NCBI GenBank assembly: GCA_965373045.1
Contig: CBDVEQ010000034.1
Coordinates: 1-16,276, forward strand
Length of the DNA stretch: 16,276 nucleotides
Reading direction: 5' to 3'
Source: DAOVDI01 sp965373045
GTDB lineage: Bacteria; Acidobacteriota; Aminicenantia; Aminicenantales; Aminicenantaceae
The notes below the pieces were generated by a model. It saw nothing but the letters and a program-made list of their open reading frames with translations. It was not told the origin of the DNA and did no database searches. Position numbers and translations under genes: made by a program. How positions within the stretch are numbered: position 1 is the stretch's first letter; each line of letters starts with the position of its first letter. Positions 13,977-16,276 of this stretch are shown here, piece by piece.

Positions 13977-15134
13977 ATGAAAAAAATTATTTGCATTATT
14001 ATTACATCTTTTCTTCTTATGACGATAATGGGAGCAATAACACATGCTCAACAAATTACTCAGAAAATTGAGAAAGAAACAAAAGTTATTGTCATTGTCT
14101 TAAAAAATTCCGAGGTAGTAAAAGGGGAATTTTTATCCCAAGATGATCAAAGTGTAACGATTATTGAGACAGAAAGAGGAACAATAACAATCTTGAAAAA
14201 ATTCATCCTAGAAACAACGCCTCCTCTCGAAACTTTTTCAATCACAATGGAGGAAGTAGGAAAAAAACAGATACAAGAAAAACAGGATGAAGAACCAATA
14301 ATATCTAAAAAACTTCTAAAAAAGAGGAGCCCCATAACTTTATATTTAAGTGGTTCTTATAGTTTTATTAATGGAGATGACCTAAATCGCGTTATAGTTG
14401 GCAAGAAAAAAATGTATTCTGACGCCAATGATTACTTTGACTGGAATGAATTAAAAAATAGTTGTGATATTAGTTTTGAAGTAATCTACAACATTTCAAA
14501 ACATTTTGGACTAGGGATAGGCGTAGGATATATAACCGCAAATAGCAAAGGGGAATACGGCTGGGTACAAAGTGATGGAGATTATAATGATTATACCAGA
14601 GATTATAAGATCAACTCATGGGTTTTAAGTGGGAATATTCATTATAACATTCCTCTGGGTAAAATTTTCACTATCAATTTGACAGGTGGAGGTGATTTTT
14701 ACTTAGGAAAATTGAAACATCAAATGAATCGCGACTGGGATTATTGGTACTCTGTCTATCGTTGTTATATTATTTGGCCGTGGCTTATCTGTGGATGGGT
14801 TAATGTACATTCTCAGGGAGATTATCAGGTAAATGAAGATATGAGTTGTAATACCTTTGGTTTTCATGGGGGAATTGGATTGGATGCCAAGATTTCTTCA
14901 AATCTTTCATTTGTTGTTCAGGGATTATATAGATATATTGAATTTAAAAATTATTTTGGTACCTACGAATACAAAAGCGGCACTACTACATCTTCTGAGG
15001 AAGGTTATCTCTGGTTTATTGATGGCGATTATCCTGGAATTTATATTGATGAACATCCTCCCTCTGATGCCCGAAAAGCAGTATTGAATCTCAGTGGATT
15101 TTCTATACGAACAGGAGTAAAAATTAGGTTTTAG
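13977..15134 (+). CDS. Hypothetical secreted protein: small beta domain plus predicted outer-membrane beta-barrel
   Basis: I do not recognise a named family. The 385-residue protein has a signal peptide (1 to about 24, ending THA). Residues about 36-80 form a short beta domain with the pattern VLKNSEVVKGEFLSQ then TERGTITI, resembling small Sm-like or SH3-like barrels. A Lys/Glu-rich linker (about 92-118) follows. From 119 the sequence alternates aromatic and polar residues (TLYLSGSYSF, GLGIGVGYITANSKGEYGW, SWVLSGNIHYNIPLGK, FGFHGGIGLDAKI) and ends GVKIRF with a terminal Phe, typical of an outer-membrane barrel. Mature Cys are at 163, 263, 272 and 291, three of them near one Trp/Tyr-rich loop. 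AGGAGG at 13966-13971 supports the ATG at 13977. Sampled 60-bp lines give 17-18 G+C, much lower than the adjacent peptidase gene. Porin, adhesin or sensor roles are all possible. Confidence 0.7.
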   Translation: MKKIICIIITSFLLMTIMGAITHAQQITQKIEKETKVIVIVLKNSEVVKGEFLSQDDQSVTIIETERGTITILKKFILETTPPLETFSITMEEVGKKQIQEKQDEEPIISKKLLKKRSPITLYLSGSYSFINGDDLNRVIVGKKKMYSDANDYFDWNELKNSCDISFEVIYNISKHFGLGIGVGYITANSKGEYGWVQSDGDYNDYTRDYKINSWVLSGNIHYNIPLGKIFTINLTGGGDFYLGKLKHQMNRDWDYWYSVYRCYIIWPWLICGWVNVHSQGDYQVNEDMSCNTFGFHGGIGLDAKISSNLSFVVQGLYRYIEFKNYFGTYEYKSGTTTSSEEGYLWFIDGDYPGIYIDEHPPSDARKAVLNLSGFSIRTGVKIRF

Positions 15135-15217
15135 GTCTATGTATAACTGCATTCGTATCCTCAAATTATGGACAAGATTAATTGATTAAAGAACTTGATT
15201 TGAGTTTGTCCTAAAGT

Positions 15218-15240
15218 GAGCGGATGTCAAGATCCCGCTC
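15218..15240 (+). other. Stable stem-loop in the leader upstream of the aldo/keto reductase gene
   Basis: GAGCGGAT (15218-15225) pairs with ATC plus CGCTC (15232-15240) with a single bulged C, around the 6-nt loop GTCAAG. No T-run follows, so it is not an obvious intrinsic terminator. It lies 84 bp after the barrel gene's stop and about 117 bp before the next ATG. It could be a 3'-end processing stop or a leader structure. Apart from it and the Shine-Dalgarno near 15343, nothing else is recognisable in 15135-15356. Confidence 0.35.
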
Positions 15241-15356
15241 TAGGTCGAAGATATAAAACAAATGCGGAAGAATTTCCCAGGAATACCCGTCTAAAAGTAG
15301 ACAGCACAATTGATGCATGTCGTCAAAAACACAAGAAATTTTAAGGAGCAAAATTG

Positions 15357-16276
15357 ATGAAAAAACAAAAGGCATTGGACAGAAGGGATTTTATTAAAGT
15401 TTCGACCCTTGGAGTAGCGGGTGTAGGTGCAATTCTTTCAGGCAAACCATTGTATGCTGAACAGGGAAGCGAGACGGAATATCCAAAGATCAAGGAATAC
15501 CGGACCTTGGGCCGGACTGGGTTCAAAGTGTCCGATATCGGGATCGGAACATCACGGGTTTATCCGATACCTATTATGAATGCTGTCCTGGATGCGGGAG
15601 TAAACTACATCGACTCGGCCGAAGGGTATGGAAGAGGAGCAGCAGAAAAGAACATCGCAGAAGCCATCAAAGGGCGAGACAGAAAATCCCTCTTTATAAC
15701 CACAAAAATCCGGATGAGGGGAGTCAGCAGCAAAGAAAAGGTGATTGAAAAAGTCCAGCAATGCTTACAGCGACTTCAGGTTGACTATATCGATTGCTTA
15801 ATGATCCAAGGGCCTCCCACGGTCGAGGCACTTAAAGATGAAAATTTCCATCAAGGAATGGCCCAGCTTAAAAAAGACGGAAAAGTGAGATTTGTCGGGG
15901 TTGCCAACCATGGAAGCCATTTTCGAGGCCAGGGAGAAACTATGGAAAAAGGGCTTCTCGCTGCTGTTGAGGACGGCCGGTTTGATGTCTTGCTCCTGGT
16001 CTATAATTTCATTCAAAAAGAAGCTGGAGAAAAGATTCTTGAAGCCGCAGCCAAGAAAAACATCGCCACTACTATCATGAAATCCGATCCACTGGGCAGA
16101 TATTTTCAGATGAAGGCACGGATAGAACAGATGAAAGAAAAGGAAGAAACTGTAGACGAAAGAACCCAGCGTTATATGTCCCGAATGGTAGAGACGGCAA
16201 AAAAAGCTGAATCTTTCCTTCAAAAGAACAATTTGAAGGACCCGCGCGAAATCAAAACAGCCGCTTTGAAGTTTGT
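15357..16276 (+). CDS. Tat-exported aldo/keto reductase family protein (3' partial)
   Basis: 306 codons are visible before the window ends. The N-terminus RRDFIKVSTLGVAGVGAI (9-26) is a twin-arginine signal, probably cleaved near PLYA-E (34), so a folded and possibly cofactor-loaded protein would be exported. The barrel starts with YRTLGRTGFKVSDIGIGTS. Of the aldo/keto reductase tetrad, D86 and Y91 (YIDSAEGYGRG) and K117 (FITTKIR) are present, but the usual His in the DxxxxH position is Gln (DYIDCLMIQGPP, Q151). The family reduces carbonyls with NADPH; the substitution and export make the reaction here uncertain. A charged, Met-rich stretch (252-277) departs from the usual barrel. AAGGAG (15343-15348) lies 8 bp before ATG 15357; a TTG at 15354 is also in frame but less likely. 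The truncation is only the window edge. Confidence 0.85.
   Translation, partial: MKKQKALDRRDFIKVSTLGVAGVGAILSGKPLYAEQGSETEYPKIKEYRTLGRTGFKVSDIGIGTSRVYPIPIMNAVLDAGVNYIDSAEGYGRGAAEKNIAEAIKGRDRKSLFITTKIRMRGVSSKEKVIEKVQQCLQRLQVDYIDCLMIQGPPTVEALKDENFHQGMAQLKKDGKVRFVGVANHGSHFRGQGETMEKGLLAAVEDGRFDVLLLVYNFIQKEAGEKILEAAAKKNIATTIMKSDPLGRYFQMKARIEQMKEKEETVDERTQRYMSRMVETAKKAESFLQKNNLKDPREIKTAALKF

Noticed and set aside
15798..16223. 141-codon open frame on the minus strand
   Set aside because: Antisense to the aldo/keto reductase, whose plus-strand frame stays open with family-like sequence to the window end.

Overview
The window looks like chromosomal DNA from a Gram-negative, protein-degrading bacterium. 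Several genes encode Sec-type signal peptides, one encodes a predicted outer-membrane barrel, and one carries a twin-arginine (Tat) signal. The mix of a Ser/Thr kinase/TolB-like/TPR fusion, a secreted tricorn-like protease, two kinds of secreted S9 peptidase and a Tat-exported aldo/keto reductase is what I would expect from Acidobacteriota/Aminicenantes-like genomes. That placement is inference; there is no rRNA or other phylogenetic marker here. Both end genes are cut by the window edges. I see no tRNA, rRNA, CRISPR array, transposase or phage gene.

Layout. (1) 1-1797 (+): 3' part of a kinase/TolB-like/TPR fusion. (2) 1797-1957: a short palindromic repeat element built from 8-bp units and bracketed by an 11-bp direct repeat. 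(3) 1971-5294 (-): secreted tricorn-like S41 protease. (4) 5444-8823 (+): a divergent class II aldolase followed 23 bp later by a secreted S9 peptidase, probably one operon, starting from an AT-rich region shared with the tricorn gene. (5) 8848-11384 (-): a poly(A) polymerase-like nucleotidyltransferase, preceded by a CNT-family nucleoside transporter. The S9 and polymerase genes converge with only 24 bp between stop codons. (6) 11552-13852 (+): dipeptidyl-peptidase-IV-like S9B peptidase, divergent from the transporter. (7) 13977-15134 (+): an AT-rich secreted protein with a small beta domain and a probable outer-membrane barrel. (8) 15357-end (+): Tat-signal aldo/keto reductase, truncated.

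How it fits together. Three secreted serine peptidases (S41 tricorn, S9 oligopeptidase/acylaminoacyl type, S9B dipeptidyl peptidase) could degrade oligopeptides outside the cytoplasm, and the transporter would import nucleosides or related compounds. This suggests a scavenging, heterotrophic lifestyle. The genes sit in at least four transcription units, so a dedicated pathway is not shown. I found no clearly new multi-gene system. The most notable items are the palindromic element at 1797-1957, the altered substrate-site residues in the transporter and the aldolase, the active-site His-to-Gln change in the aldo/keto reductase, and the barrel protein of unknown role. For three genes (tricorn, S9, S9B) a strong Shine-Dalgarno lies between the longest-frame start and an internal ATG, so I moved those starts inward.
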